This document shows positions 19,012 to 31,715 of a stretch of 40,284 nt of DNA, one piece after another. The notes under the pieces were generated by a model. The model did not search any database, was not told the DNA's origin, and saw only the letters and a list, made by a program, of their open reading frames with translations. Made by a program: the position numbers and the translations under genes. The DNA lies in NCBI GenBank assembly GCA_900095095.1, contig FMBT01000593.1, positions 1 through 40,284 on the forward strand, given 5' to 3'. The DNA comes from Fragilariopsis cylindrus CCMP1102. Lineage: Eukaryota; Bacillariophyta; Bacillariophyceae; Bacillariales; Bacillariaceae. Numbering within the stretch: the first letter of the stretch is position 1; each line of letters opens with the position of its first letter.

Positions 19012-22000
19012 TTAACACTTCTCAGCATTATTTTTCTCATCCCGCAATTTTTTGCCTTTACGCCGACTTCCTCTTCGTTTCTTGCTTTTGACCCCTTCTC
19101 CTTCTAAAGATTCTCCTCCCTTTACCATACTGCATTGCAAGTATTGTAAAATAGAGCCGAAACGATCAGCTGCGAAGACGATATCAAATCTATACTTATG
19201 AAGAAACTCACGTGCCACATATTCCCATGTAACCCATTGCTGGGCTTGTCTCGTATCAAATTGGTTCTCGGAGATTGATAATCCCTTGTACATGTATTCG
19301 ATTTCTCCACGAAAAGCCTCGCATACGTATTCTCCCAATTTTGGAGGCAGATTGTACCGAACAAAATATTCCACGAGGAAAAAGAACACCGTCGTGCCTA
19401 CCGCCACGCAAAATGCACCAAGAGCAATCCAAATGGGTATAGACTCACCGTACCATTTTTTTTCGGGAAAGGCATTCTGGACAACGGACCAAGGCAAAGC
19501 TACCGTAGACCCCAAAACTGCACAAAGCCGAGCCATTGTTAACAAAATTTGAATGAAGGTGACGTTTCTGATTCTTCTGAGTGCATCATGTGTGCTCGTA
19601 TCCAGCGTGCCAACTTTGACCTTTTTGACGAGCGCGATCCAGAGACCAAGCAAGATAAAGAGCCTACGTACAAAATGAAAGGTAGCCAAAATGGCACCAA
19701 TCACAGAAGCTAGTTGCGACCAGAATGCAATATCTGCTACAACTGAAGGTCCACCAGCCCATGTAATTATTCTTGCCATTATAAAGATCCAGGATACGAC
19801 GAAAACAAGGAAAGCAGAGACAAAAAGCATCGAACCAACATCCCTTTCTCGTGTAGCCCAATATAGATATTCCATGTCGCGAATTTCGCGCCTGAGGATC
19901 GCACCTTTATATGCTTTGCTCACAATTCGAGTCTCCTTGATTATACCGTAAGTCTCGTTTTCGATCGAAGATAGGGGAATTTTCTTATCTGAAGAAGAAC
20001 AGCAGATGAGACTCAAAAAGTATCTGAAAACAACACAGACGTTCCAATCGAAATATTTCCGGTGTTGTAAAAATCCCCAATATATATGACCCCGTTGAAG
20101 GGACTTTTCTAAACGAGGACCAAATTCGACGATGCGCTCGAATAGATGTGGAAGCTTTTCATTTCCTTTCCGATTGCTCTTGATATCATCTTGAGTCAAC
20201 AGCGAGTGTATTGCCCCACAAATTTTGTAAAGTTCAACAAGACTCTCTTGGACGTATGAATTGATATGGTAAACGTCAGAGATGTAATAAGTGACCAGTA
20301 GCTTCTGGAAATGTTTGAAGGCAGCTGGCTGATCGTTTTGTTCCATAAGCCTCCTATAGTCATATATAAATTCATCTGGATTTTCTAGGCCATAATACAC
20401 GACATCTTCTACGACTTGCTGTTTTCTATTCTCTAGATCTTCAAAGAACGGATTATGGTCCTCAGAGATATTCTCTCTATCGTCCTTGTCTATCGCACTG
20501 AAGATGGCCTTCCTCACAGTCAAGAACCGTTTGTCAAAAAATATTGTACGGGCTTCTTCGTTTCGAATCTTGTACCGTGCACTATTCGTCATAGTCTCAA
20601 ACGACAGGACAATATTAAGGATAGAAATAATCGCACCCCATATTGTTCCCATATTGGTTAGGTCATCCTGTCTTACGTCGTATAGAACGAAGGCTACTGC
20701 TGCTGCTGAAAATACAGCAGAAAGGGCAAGTGAATTGGCAAAATCCTGGGCCTCGACAGCAAAATTGTCGATAATAGAATCCACAGGTTTGGGTTGGTTC
20801 CATAGCTCTTGACTGAATCTTTGATCATACAAATATGACTCTTTCGCAAGATCAATAACTTCACTAACAACTTGCTCCATTCGCTTAGCGATCTCACAAT
20901 GGAAGTCTTGTAGTCGCTTCTGACTCGCGTCATCAAGTAATGTTTTCAAGCCAGCTAAATATTCTTTCCAATAGTCTGCATGTTTTGTTTTACTGCGAAT
21001 CTTTGAGATTTTCTTTCTTTGTGCTAACAGAATATCTTCAATTCCTGTATAAGTTATATCCTTGTCGTTCATTACTTCCACAAGAAACAAGTGGAAAATA
21101 ATTGAATCTATGTCTTCCTTCAATGTTTTTAGGAATTTATCATTTAGCTCCATTCCGCGTGGGACCATCGACGCAGCAAATTTTATCTTCCAATCTCGTG
21201 ATAGAATATTATCAAGATTCTGCTTTGTTTCAATCAACTCAATCACCTTGGATTGCAGGTATTTCATACCATGCTTATATGAAAAACCTGGGCGCAAAAA
21301 TCCATCTTGACCGAAACATGTCATTGTCCCACGTTGAATGACTTCTCCGTTTGACCAATTTGTTTCGTGCGAATAAAGTCGGAGCCTATCAATAAATGGG
21401 ACTCCATCAACTGCAGATCTAACGAAGTTATGGAATTGCATAGCATTGATGCACCCACCCGAAAGTTTACTATAACGCATGAAGTGAGGCGTAGATTGTC
21501 CATCTCCAAGAACAGCAACGACGTATCCTTTAGATTCGTTATTTAGACGAATGGAACGATGATTTACATAGTGCGAGACAGGAAATGTTGCAATGGCGAC
21601 CTTTGATTCCGTGTTACCGTCAGGTGACCTAGTAAGATTACCTTCGCGGAAGACTTTTGTGGCTGTCTCGAATGTTGTTAATAAACCCTCAACATTTCTA
21701 GCCAATATGTCTGTTTTTTTCTTAACAAGAATTTCGAATTTTTCTTTCATATTATCCTTGAGTCTAAAACTATCACCAGCTGATAAATTTTCCAAGTCTT
21801 CCTCGATGTAGGAATTAATCAAATGCAACCTTGGGGCTCGACGCCATGCACCTGGATTGTAGACATGACCTAGGCGTATTACTTCAAGGCATGCTTCATA
21901 CCAGAGTCGATCAATGTTATGCCTCAGGATCCCTTTTAGTTTCTCGATATTTCTTTTTTCTTTTAACTTAATTCTCTTTTTTTGTTTGAGAGGGGAAACC

Positions 22001-25000
22001 AGCTTGTCGACTGTTTCATTTTTCCATTTTTCGTACTCACGGGTGAATTCCATGCCTAAGTAGAAATTATCACAAGTTTCATATAACTGAGTCTGAAGAG
22101 TCTGACGACGAAATTCCCCTGCATGATTAGCATGCACACTACAGCTTCGACTAGTTTTGGAACAATAGGTTCTTTGTCATTCAATGAGCTGAAATTTGAT
22201 TCCTCCACTAATGCTTCAAAATGTAGCTGCCAGTTCTCGGTGTGAATTAATTCAACCATCCCCTCTGCAATTCTTGGTTGACGAACCATTTTGGTAAAGT
22301 CGCCAATGATTCTAGTATTCTTGTCATCAATGGTCCGGAAATCATCGAGTAGACCCTGCCCCAGCGTTTCTCCCCAAAATTGTGCATTTCCATTGATATT
22401 TTGAGGCCGGAACAGCAACAAATTCCGTACGGCTCAGCAGTCGTAGTCTGAAAATGATTAGAAGAAGGAGCATTTGGTTTTCTAATTTAATAGCAGTAGA
22501 AGGAGCGTGTTAGAATAAAATCACTATGTTCGTCATCAAATATATATTCTGTTTGATGTTTTAATCACTCACCCGGTACAATCCACAACATGGGCATAAC
22601 CAATATCAATCACAAATTGCTGCCCTTTAGCTCATCGATCGGAAAGTGTTCACAGTAGAAACTTTCCTCATCTCCTTTCGCCAAACATGTGGTAACGACC
22701 ATATCGGCATCGGCATGACTAGTCCCCTTTGGATAGATCGACGGTAGATCATGAGCTGTAGCTGCAAGATTCTCTATTTTCTTTCTGTGGGACTTGAAAT
22801 TATAAATTCTTGTTTGAAGATCAACTCCTGTCAACGTGAATTGAAATATTGCGTTTTCTTGCCTTACATAAACGCCGTACTCCTCCCCCACACGAAGATC
22901 CTCGATACCCAACGCTTCAGCGTAGAGTATCTCGGATATCTTCCAACGATGAAACTCTTTGGAAGGATTTCCGTTTGCATCCACTCGGCGAAGAATTTTG
23001 TCTCCTAATTTAAGATGTTCTCCAAATTTCGTCAAGGAATTCGATGCGACGTCATACTGGGCCTTTGACTCGGTAAAAACTCCAATAACTCCCTTAGACC
23101 AGAGTTTCGATACCTCTGTATGTAACATGCACTCTAAATCTTTAATAAATTTCAACATATCCTTGTGCTGGTAGATTATTACCCAGTTTAGCATTTGTCT
23201 CACCTGATGCAGGAATAAATGCATCCTCAAAACCGGTCCCTAAATAATACCGAAGCATGGCGATCCATCGTGCATCGAGGCGTACAATTTGAGCCCGCTC
23301 AAAGGTCGACCCTCCATTGCAGATTCAACTCGAGAATTGTATAATTTCATTTCCCCACCACTAACAAGAACATTTTCAGTGCAGTGGATAACAGTAATTA
23401 ATCCTGTTGGTCCACCACCTACGACAGCAACATTTTGTGGAGTAGTTGAAACTATTTCTACCTGTTCCAATTTTTTCCATTCGGGATCTGACGGTAGATA
23501 TTTCTTTTTGCACATGAATGGAGCATATACATCGTAAAAGCTGTCGTGGGAAATACATTTTTCCTGGTTCCAAATCCTCAGTTTTCACTTTGACTTGATT
23601 GAAAGCTTTTATTTCTCGCAAAACATTGAGACGAGCGGCATCGAGCTCTTCGCAAAATATCTGGGAAACTACAGCCAGTCGACGGGAGGGCCGTACGAAG
23701 AAAGGAAAACTCCATGAAAGCATTGTATTTGAATTTATGACCGTGGTCCCAATTCAAGATTCATATAACATCTCTGAGCACGAACAATAGACTCGGCAAC
23801 AGGAATGTACCTCCGACACTTCAAACCTTCGGGGATCATCGAAAGTTACAAACCTATCAACACTAGAGTCAACATGGACAAAACGATAAATCGAAGTTCC
23901 ATCTTTTCTCTTATCATTCTCCCTATATATATGGACAGATTTTTTATTTTCTCCTCCAACCAGTACCAATCGTCTATTTCTAGATTATTCCCAAGTACTA
24001 CTTCTCCCATAGACAATTCCCGAATAGATTCATTCAAATATTGACGCCGGATATTCCGCTTCAACAACTTTGCAACGCGTCCAAGTAAGAGTTTGATTGG
24101 TCTGCTTTTTTGTTGACCACTGGACACCAATCGACCACGGGAGCCAATTCAATCAATGTCCGTTTGTCTCGAGGAGTTATTGAAAGCAAAGCACTACGAA
24201 TACTACGTTCACCGACAACTTCTCCAGGATATTTCCCTTCCAGTTGAAGCAGTATGGCTTTTTTTAGCTCTAAGTCTGATGGGATCTTCCAACTCACTTG
24301 CGTGATTAAATCATGGCCAAATCGAAGCCCGATTTCCACACCTGTAATTTTTTCATAGACTTCTTTGGCCTCTATTTCCACGGCAAGCCATGCTTCTTGG
24401 ATGGCCTCTATCCAACTCATTAGTGGCTCTTCAACAAATGCTACACCGGCACACAAATCGGGGACGATCTTTGACAGCATTTCCTTCGTCAGGTTTAGAC
24501 ATTCATTGGTCGTGAACGACGTTGTCAACCTCTGACATTTATTCAAAAATGGTCCTAAAATGCGTGCATCCCACGTGTTACGTCCACGTAAGGATGATAA
24601 GACAATACAGACGACGGGTATGTGGGAACGCATCGTCTCAAACGGATCGAGTTGTTCCATACGTTGGTGAGCAAAGTCACCAAAAGGCTGCGCTAATATA
24701 TTTTTGCCAATGCTTCGCAAGTTGTCGCAACACATGAACGACTCCGTTATCTATCATGGTCGACATCGGGGAATCAACAAATGTTCGCACAATCGATTCA
24801 TCTACCGGTAGTCGATTCATAATACGGAACTCATTCGTTTTCAAACGACCAACGTGTGTTCCGAATTGATTCCGGTTTGTGACTACGATAACAAATGCAT
24901 TGAAGTAAATAATAGTAACAACGAAATGTAAGTAATGCTATGAATATATACATATATATATATGGCAATTGCCGATAAAAAGAACAAAAAAACCGAATCT

Positions 25001-25368
25001 AAAAACCACAAGTTGTATTATTCTTGAATACTCTCACAAATATTGTTGGAGGAATCGAGGAAGAATGATCTTACACGTACCTTCAAACCCATTACTCTCG
25101 GCAGCTAGATTTTGTGCAATGTTCTTATTGGGATCATCAGTAATCAGTCCCTGCCTATTTTGCGTCAAAACTCGAGTGAACCAATTATCAGATCCAAAAA
25201 AGGTACGAAAGTTAGACGCCAATACGTGATTACGGGTTGCTGGAAAATTTTCCGTGACAGGAAATCTTGTTAATCCTATTATCGGGATTTGTCCCCAAGC
25301 ATCGTACCAGCGACTCCTGCAAATTTGGTTGAACCAATGCCAAAGAAAATCCCATCTAGAACCAACAT
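19012..25368 (-). CDS. Giant FAD-binding/multi-pass membrane protein of unknown function (frame-broken)
   Basis: Probable ATG at 25368 (MLVLDGIFFGIG). Predicted GT-AG introns at 25080-24883 (GTACGT donor, phase kept) and 22572-22448 (GTGAGT donor). Total about 2000 aa. An N-terminal region of roughly 500 residues is unrecognised. A Rossmann FAD site, VAVVGGGPTGL, lies near 23420, followed by ARWIAMLRYYLG, then EVSKLWSKGVIGVF and VIDIGYAHVVDCTG before intron 2, as in flavin monooxygenase-like folds. The last 1041 codons (22137-19012) are one intact frame with about six membrane helices in pairs near 20.7, 20.6, 19.8, 19.7, 19.5 and 19.4 kb and a Lys/Arg-rich C-terminus. The 22.1-25.3 kb part changes frame about a dozen times, mostly at homopolymers, so I treat it as one gene damaged by assembly indels or decay. 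Flavin chemistry at a membrane is inferred; the substrate is unknown. Confidence 0.6.
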
Positions 25369-25377
25369 TCTGAACAA

Positions 25378-26645
25378 TTATACGAGATACGTTGCGATTT
25401 TGAAGGCAATCTTTAGAATGTAATTCGTCTCATCTTTGTTTTTCCTTCTTCTTTGACGCTTCCTTTTTCTTGATGACACATCCTCCGTTGACGACGACGA
25501 CGGTGCCATCCCATCCAGTACCTCAATGATTTGTCCAACTAAATATGCCTCATATCCAGTCAAAAAAGGTATCGATAATTGCATCTGTCTCCCTAAACTA
25601 AGCGCATTTACGTCATCGATGGACCACATCATACGCCATCGCAAAAATCCTCGCCATGCACCGCCTACTATACCACATTCTGTACTTGCTGCTTCAAAAT
25701 CTCGAACATCACCTGAGGCGATTTTTTTACTGAGTGAAGGACCATTTCTTGTAATTGTTGTTACCTCAGCGGGAGTTATGGGTGCTGACGTTGCCGTAGC
25801 TGCAGCTACAATCATAGTACTACTGGAAGTTCCTGGTCCGTTTTTTGTTGTACTTGTTGTTGTTGTGTTGCTATTTATTGCTGCAGTTACTAGTATGGCC
25901 CGTCCACTTTCAATTTCCAATAAACGACGAGGTGATGCAAAAGTAATAGTATCTTTGTCTGGCTGTATATCATGAAGGGTGCCTTTCCTTTGAGCGTCTG
26001 ATAATCTTTTTTTGTGATCGTTACGATTACGATTACGATTACGATTACTGTTGCGTGTCGTCGTCGTTGTAGGCAAAGGCAACGGCAACACACTCAACTC
26101 AACCAACTTCCGTCCTTGTATGACACTCATAAGCCGCTGATTCGATCGATCAATGTGACCGGTGCTATTTTTGGATGTTAATCCTTCGTTATCATCATCA
26201 TCGTCGTCAAAATCGTCCATACTTAATTCGTCATCATCAACGTCATCATCATTATTATTATCATCATCATCGCTGTCGTCGTCGTCCTTTTTTTCGTAGT
26301 ACGAAGGAAATAATCTCGGATCGACAACCGCGTGTTTATTTTTACTTTTTTGTAATTTTTCACGTTTCTTTTGTTTCTTTCGATTCAATTTCATTTGTTC
26401 TTCAACGTCGATCACTTCGGCTAATTCATCATCATTATAATCAATGTCGTTGCTGTTGCTGTTGTCGTCGTCATCATCTTTTGTTTCTCTTTCTTCTTCT
26501 TCTTCTTCGACGAGGAAGTACTAGATACGATATTACTACTTGTAACGAGTGACGTTTCGATCCGATCTAAGAAGGTACCACTACCTGACACGGTCGTAGA
26601 CGGTACAGAAAGCGCCGAAGATTTTCTACCCTTTGTTCTGCTCAT
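25378..26645 (-). CDS. Acidic, low-complexity protein of unknown function (one frame break)
   Basis: ATG at 26645 opens MSRTKGRKSSALS; the frame changes inside a GAA repeat near 26505-26520 and continues as a Glu/Asp-rich stretch, then a Lys-rich segment (MKLNRKKQKKREKLQ), two Asp runs, an Asn/Arg repeat and Thr/Ala-rich sequence. A compact region follows (DFEAASTECGIVGGAWRGFLRWRMMW and FLTGYEAYLVGQIIEVLDG) that looks like the conserved core, and then a basic KRKRQRRRKNK tail. The basic clusters suggest nuclear localisation. No family recognised. Its stop (25380-25378) is only 9 nt from the ATG of the giant gene and in the same frame, so a single fused gene cannot be excluded. About 420 aa. 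Confidence 0.55.
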
Positions 26646-27467
26646 TGTTTTTGACGACAGCGATGGTTTCGTCTTGGTTGTTTTTGTTGTCTACCGGTAT
26701 CACCTGCTGCTCGTCGTCGTCGTCACCATCCTTTTTGGCGTTCTAAAAGCTTCGTTAGGACTAGCTATAAACTACAGTCTGCCATATCATGCTTGATCGA
26801 GTTAAACTCTACAGATACATGTAGTTTATTATCTAAATGCACGCTACTGTATGTAATAATATTCAATATACTGTAGCTATGGTACTAAGTACATACTGAT
26901 GTAGTACAGTACAATTGTAGATTAAAGAAAGGTAGGTGATGTTTTTTCTACGCACATTTTTTACCACCGGCCTTATTTTACTGATCGTAACATTTAACGA
27001 ATTTAACCAGATCTTTGACTAGATCGATTAAATTTCGAAATCGTGAAAAAATAGTATGTTGAGGATCACGAATTCTTTTTAATTGATAATATTCATGCGA
27101 TCTACTTTTTTGACTTAATGGTATACTAGTACGTGATGTGATTGATTCTTCTGATTGATTCGGCAAACAAACATACACACTACCGTAGTACTGTACCACT
27201 TTTAGTGTTTGGTAGCGTGAAACAAACATTCTTCGCTTAGCTACATCATCGTCCGAGGCAAACGTGAAGCAAACCTGTCAGATTTTGCCGATTGCCGATA
27301 CGTGATGTTAAATTAAAATGATACGTGATGTTAAGTTATAACATTAAAAAACTTGAAGTAGCCAATGGTACATTGTAGTTATATTATCACTCGACGATCG
27401 AAGATTTACAAGAAAGGAGAGCATTGTAAATTGTGGTGAGTAACCAAAGAAAAAGAGTAGTAGGATA
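26646..27467. other. Divergent intergenic region
   Basis: 822 bases between two genes transcribed outward, so it should hold both promoters. An 83-codon ATG frame lies on the minus strand (27229-26978), without recognisable character; I do not call it. The sequence 27300-27340 has a small direct repeat of GATACGTGATGTTAA. Confidence 0.4.
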
Positions 27468-28429
27468 ATGAGCGACAACAAGAAAGTAGCAGCAGATTCA
27501 GCATTGCCTCCTTCTACTTCTGCTAGAGAAGGAAAAGGCAATTCTACTATCAATACCGCCCATCAATACAGAACGACGCAATATTTATGGATTCTAAGGA
27601 CGGCTGACGCTGTACTCTCAGCGGCGGGTGCTGCAGGTAGTTTAATTCTACTTCAATGGATACAAGATTATCTTATTTTGACTAACTATAATATGACAAC
27701 AAATATCGTTGGTGGATTCCTTGGTGGTAGTGCAATCAAAATTCTTTTTAAATCAAAATCCACCAACACTAGAGGCATTCTTTAAAAGTACCGCCGCTTC
27801 AATCGTTATTGGAAGTTCGGTTCATTCATTTCTATGGTCGTACGATGACGAAACAAAGACCAGTACAACGATCATACCCAATGAGTACAGTACTCATTTG
27901 ATTCTGTTCCTAATGATATTATTTTGGAAGTTAGATGTTGGATCTATCTGGGGTGCAGGGAAATTCACTTGCAATGTACATCGCATGTGGATCCGGATTT
28001 TGGGGGAGACATTAATAACAATAATCTCCAATCATTGATGAAAGACTCTCCGATCGTATACATTCTACGACCGTATCTGTTAGGACATTTGTATTTATAC
28101 CTAATGGCATTAGGAATGGCACGGATCCGTCGAATTGTTAGGATTACTATATTACGAAGAGAACATCATATTCAGAAAGTTGATAACGATGTTATTAAGT
28201 TGATTAGTGATCGAAAAAAACTTCGTATGCTATTTGATCGGATGGATACAGGTGGTGACGGACGATTAGATGAACATGAATTGAAACTTACCTTACGCTG
28301 CACTGTGGGTGAAGATATTACATTAGAAGCTTGTCGATACATCATCAGGTCTGTAGACACAGATGGGGATGGGCAATTGACTTCGATGAATTCTGTGCAT
28401 CGGCTGAAGAGATAACACTTCTACAGTAA
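27468..28429 (+). CDS. Multi-pass membrane protein with two EF-hands, possibly HPP-like (frame-broken)
   Basis: ATG at 27468. After a hydrophilic N-terminus come hydrophobic segments (AVLSAAGAAGSLILLQWI, NIVGGFLGGSAIKIL), then PPTLEAFFKSTAASIVIGSSVHSFLW and LILFLMILFWKL, and after a break LRPYLLGHLYLYLMALG. The PP...EAFF...GT-like helix pattern recalls the HPP membrane family, but the match is tentative. The C-terminus has EF-hand 1 (loop DTGGDGRLDEHE, about 28245-28280) and EF-hand 2 (loop beginning DTDGDGQL, about 28357). The frame breaks near 27750, between 27960 and 28000, and at 28380; the last would extend the protein to TAA at 28427-28429 and complete the second loop with an acidic residue 12. 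Calcium-regulated membrane transport is a reasonable inference. Roughly 320 aa. Confidence 0.6.
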
Positions 28430-29155
28430 CTATTTTCTACGTATATGAAAGAAAAGCAAAATATGAGAAAGGAAAAAGAAAAATACAGATACGAATAACA
28501 TGTTCCATCGTTTCTGGAACCAACGTGAAGCAAGCAGATTTCTTCTCCTTATTTCCCCTCGCAATGTCTTGCACTCTTTCAATGAAGGACTAACTTTGCG
28601 GTACATGTGTGTACCAACAATATTTATGCATAGCAATGTTACTGATAACGATCCAAGTCATTCAGCTGACGCTGATTTAATATTTAATGTTATCAGCCGT
28701 TCGTGTTTATCTATAGAACAAAATAAGGAATAGTGTGTGTGTAAATAATATATAAATATATATGTATGCAAATCTTGTCCTAATGCTATGCTATATAAAA
28801 GTATACAGGAAGAGCTGCAAGTTCTTGTATATATTTGTTTAGGTCGAAGAGAGAGAAGTTTAGGTTTGGGTTTAGATTTTAGATTTTTTGTTCCTGAAAC
28901 ACGACTGACTTCAAGACTAACTTAAGCTCTTTCTCAGCTCATAACCCAATCGCTGACAGATGATCGATTTTTGATGTTTTTCTTCGATATTATTTATTTC
29001 TATTTTTTTCTGTCAATTTTAATTTAAATTCTAACACACTCTCGACCTTTTAAGACATGATCAAGCTAGGTATATAGTTCGACAAGACAGTAGTAGAGAT
29101 TGACTATAGGATATCATCGTTTTTAAATCTGGAAATCTCTTACTTGTGATATATT
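28430..29155. other. Intergenic region
   Basis: About 725 AT-rich bases with the 3' end of the EF-hand gene and the promoter of the GTPase gene. A 77-codon ATG frame (28500-28733) has no recognisable features. TA-rich segments occur at 28745-28765. Confidence 0.4.
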
Positions 29156-31173
29156 ATGCAAAATTATACTCAACTCAGTTATAAGAGGTCAACACGACGT
29201 GGAGGACGTTCAATGTTAGTAAATTTTCTTTTTTTATCGGTAATATTAACGACGACAACGACGATAATGCGGTTTCCATTCCCAAGAGCTGCTGCATTTG
29301 TTTCTCAATTTCCGAAAGTGACGACAAAAATGCAAAGGTCCAGAATAAGTATACGGACGACATCACCGATATCACGAGAATATTCTTATCTCCAACAAAA
29401 GAATAGTAGACTGAATAATAATAGCAATTTCAACAATATGAGTGAGGATATCGTAGCAGAATTTTCCTCAAAAGCAGGTGGCGGATACAACCGTCCTGGT
29501 GTTCAGTGGTATCCTGGTCATATTGCTAAGGCTGAGCGGCAATTATCCGAAACATTAAAGGCTGTTGACGTGGTAGTAGAAGTACGGGACGCTAGAGCAT
29601 GTAAAGCCACATCTCATCCACGGGTAGGTGAATGGTGCGCTGGACGGCCTCGGATTGTCGTATTGACACATCTTGATATGATTCCCAAGGCGGCAGCGAA
29701 CTCATGGAGAAAAGCTTACGAAAAATTTGGAGCGGAAGATATGGATGATGCACCAATTAATCGACAAGTAGCAAATCAAGCAAAACAAGCAAGAGATATT
29801 CGTTATCAGTTTGATGATAATAAAGAATCTAATGCCGAGAAGAAGAAGAACAAGAAGTTGTTGTCGACGACGAAATCACCATCAGCTACTGGAAACATAA
29901 CTCCCGTGGAACAGGTCCTATTCGTTAACGCTAAACAAGGACAAGGCATCCATGCTTTACATCGAGCTATATTCAAGGCGGGTAGTCATGTTCAAGAACG
30001 TCGAGAACGGAGAGGTTTAAACCCACGTGCTTTACGGGTAGGCATTATTGGTTATCCTAATGTTGGAAAGGTAAGTTGCATTTGAAAGATTGTAGCTCTG
30101 CATGCATTTCAATTTTTCTAATCATACAGCAAGTACCATATTCAGTATCAGTGCAAAAATAATATTCATCTCACTATTTACATATATTTTCTTTCTTTCT
30201 TTTTAAAAATGTATTTACAAAACAAACCAACAAACAAAAAAACCATTTATGCTGGGAATTGATTAAAAACCCTGATTATTGAAATGGAATACATTATCTG
30301 ATCATTATATGACAATTTTTTATTTAGTCGGCATTGATCAACAAAATTTTGGGACGAAAACGAGCAAAGACAGCAAATACACCCGGTGTGACACGATCTT
30401 TGCAATGGATTAGGGTCCGTGCAGAGGGAAAGGCATATGCAAGTGGAAAATCATCAGCCTCAGTATTGACATCATCATCGTCTAAATCTTCGAATACTAT
30501 GAAAAAGGAATTTGAATTATTGGATAGTCCTGGAATTATTCCAGCTAAAATGGTAGATCAATCGGATGCCCTATTATTAGCAGCCTGTAATTGTATTGGA
30601 CAGGCAGCATACGACAATCAGGCTGTGGCTGCCTATCTTTATGAGTGGCTTAAAGCCGTTTATCTGATGGACAAACAAGCTTTAACAGCACCCAATTGGC
30701 GGGACAAGTGTATTGACCGTTACGGATTCGATCCGTTGGAGAAGGTCCAACGAGACGAAGATGACATCGTCCAAGACGAATATCTTACTGGAGAAGATAT
30801 GCTGTTCAAAGTTGCCGACGATCTCTGTCGTGGTGATGCTGAAGATGCGGCCAGAAAGATGCTTCAAGACTTTCGACAAGGACGGATGGGCCCTATATCA
30901 TTACAAATGGCTCCAGAATCTGAAGAGGACGGTGGAATGCTTTCCGTATCAGTGGGTGATGGTACCATTTTGGGAAGACAATCGATGCGTGGTAGTGAGA
31001 ATGGTGGATTTGATGCAGAATATCAACAACAAATCCAAGACGAACGAGCACGAATTGCACTAGAAACTGCCAAGGAACGTGGATTGGAGCTACCGCCTAT
31101 CGTTGACGATCCAGAAAGAGCAAAAGAGGAGGCAGAGGCCGATGTCGGGAAGGGTATGTTTGATGGTTGGTAA
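29156..31173 (+). CDS. RbgA/YlqF-type circularly permuted GTPase, probably plastid
   Basis: Two exons, 29156-30070 and 30328-31173, with a 257-nt GT-AG intron (GTAAGT...TATTTAG) inside the P-loop, between Lys and Ser of GYPNVGK/S. Product 586 aa. The N-terminus has a hydrophobic segment (MLVNFLFLSVIL, alternative ATG 29213) and AAAFVSQ, an ASAFAP-like plastid targeting site. VQWYPGHIAKAERQL and DVVVEVRDAR are the RbgA/YlqF/MTG1 signature. The G motifs come in permuted order: G4 position LTHLDM (instead of NKxD), then G1 GYPNVGKS, G2 TPGVT, G3 DSPG. The C-terminal extension is acidic and longer than in bacterial RbgA. RbgA assists late assembly of the large ribosomal subunit, so this one likely serves plastid ribosomes. 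A basic Lys/Ser insert separates G4 from G1. Confidence 0.88.
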
Positions 31174-31715
31174 AAAAAATGTAGTGATAAACATCCGAAT
31201 AATGCAACATCTTATCTTTTATAGAATATAACTGCTAACATTCAACATAGGATGGATATATACTATCGATATAGGTAAATTTTCTTCAATCATTATTTCT
31301 ATGTTGTCTTGTTCTTCGTTCTCTTTGACGTAGTAAGCCCATCAACCTCAGCCTCTGCAAGGCAAGATGCAGTGATGTTTGCAATTGACTTGTTAATTTT
31401 ATAACTTCACACCCAGATTATGTATTACTGATAACGAATGTATCTTTGCAGAAGATTATGGGTTGTCGCTACAGTATTTGATATATTAGTAAATTGTGTA
31501 GATTATGCCTAGGACAGACATAACTTAGTCCCTTAATATCATAATTTCTACAGTATACACTAATCCTCGCAGCAAATTTGGAAAATCAATCATAAACGAC
31601 CAATTAATAAAATTGTGTTTAGAATAAATTGTGTTGATTCTAGTTGACTACAATTACAACTTTAATTATCATACTCACGAATACAACTAGTAATAGGTGG
31701 TAACTGGGAAGAAAA
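31174..31715. other. Intergenic region between co-oriented genes
   Basis: 542 AT-rich bases; 3' end of the GTPase gene and leader of the methyltransferase gene. No ORF or structured repeat seen. Confidence 0.4.

Noticed and set aside
25378..26415. Treating the acidic protein as starting at the ATG near 26415
   Set aside because: The frame is open and acidic upstream and connects to a better ATG at 26645 through one frame break in a GAA repeat.
26978..27229. Small minus-strand ORF of 83 codons between divergent genes
   Set aside because: It has an ATG and reasonable composition but no motif or neighbour support; left uncalled.
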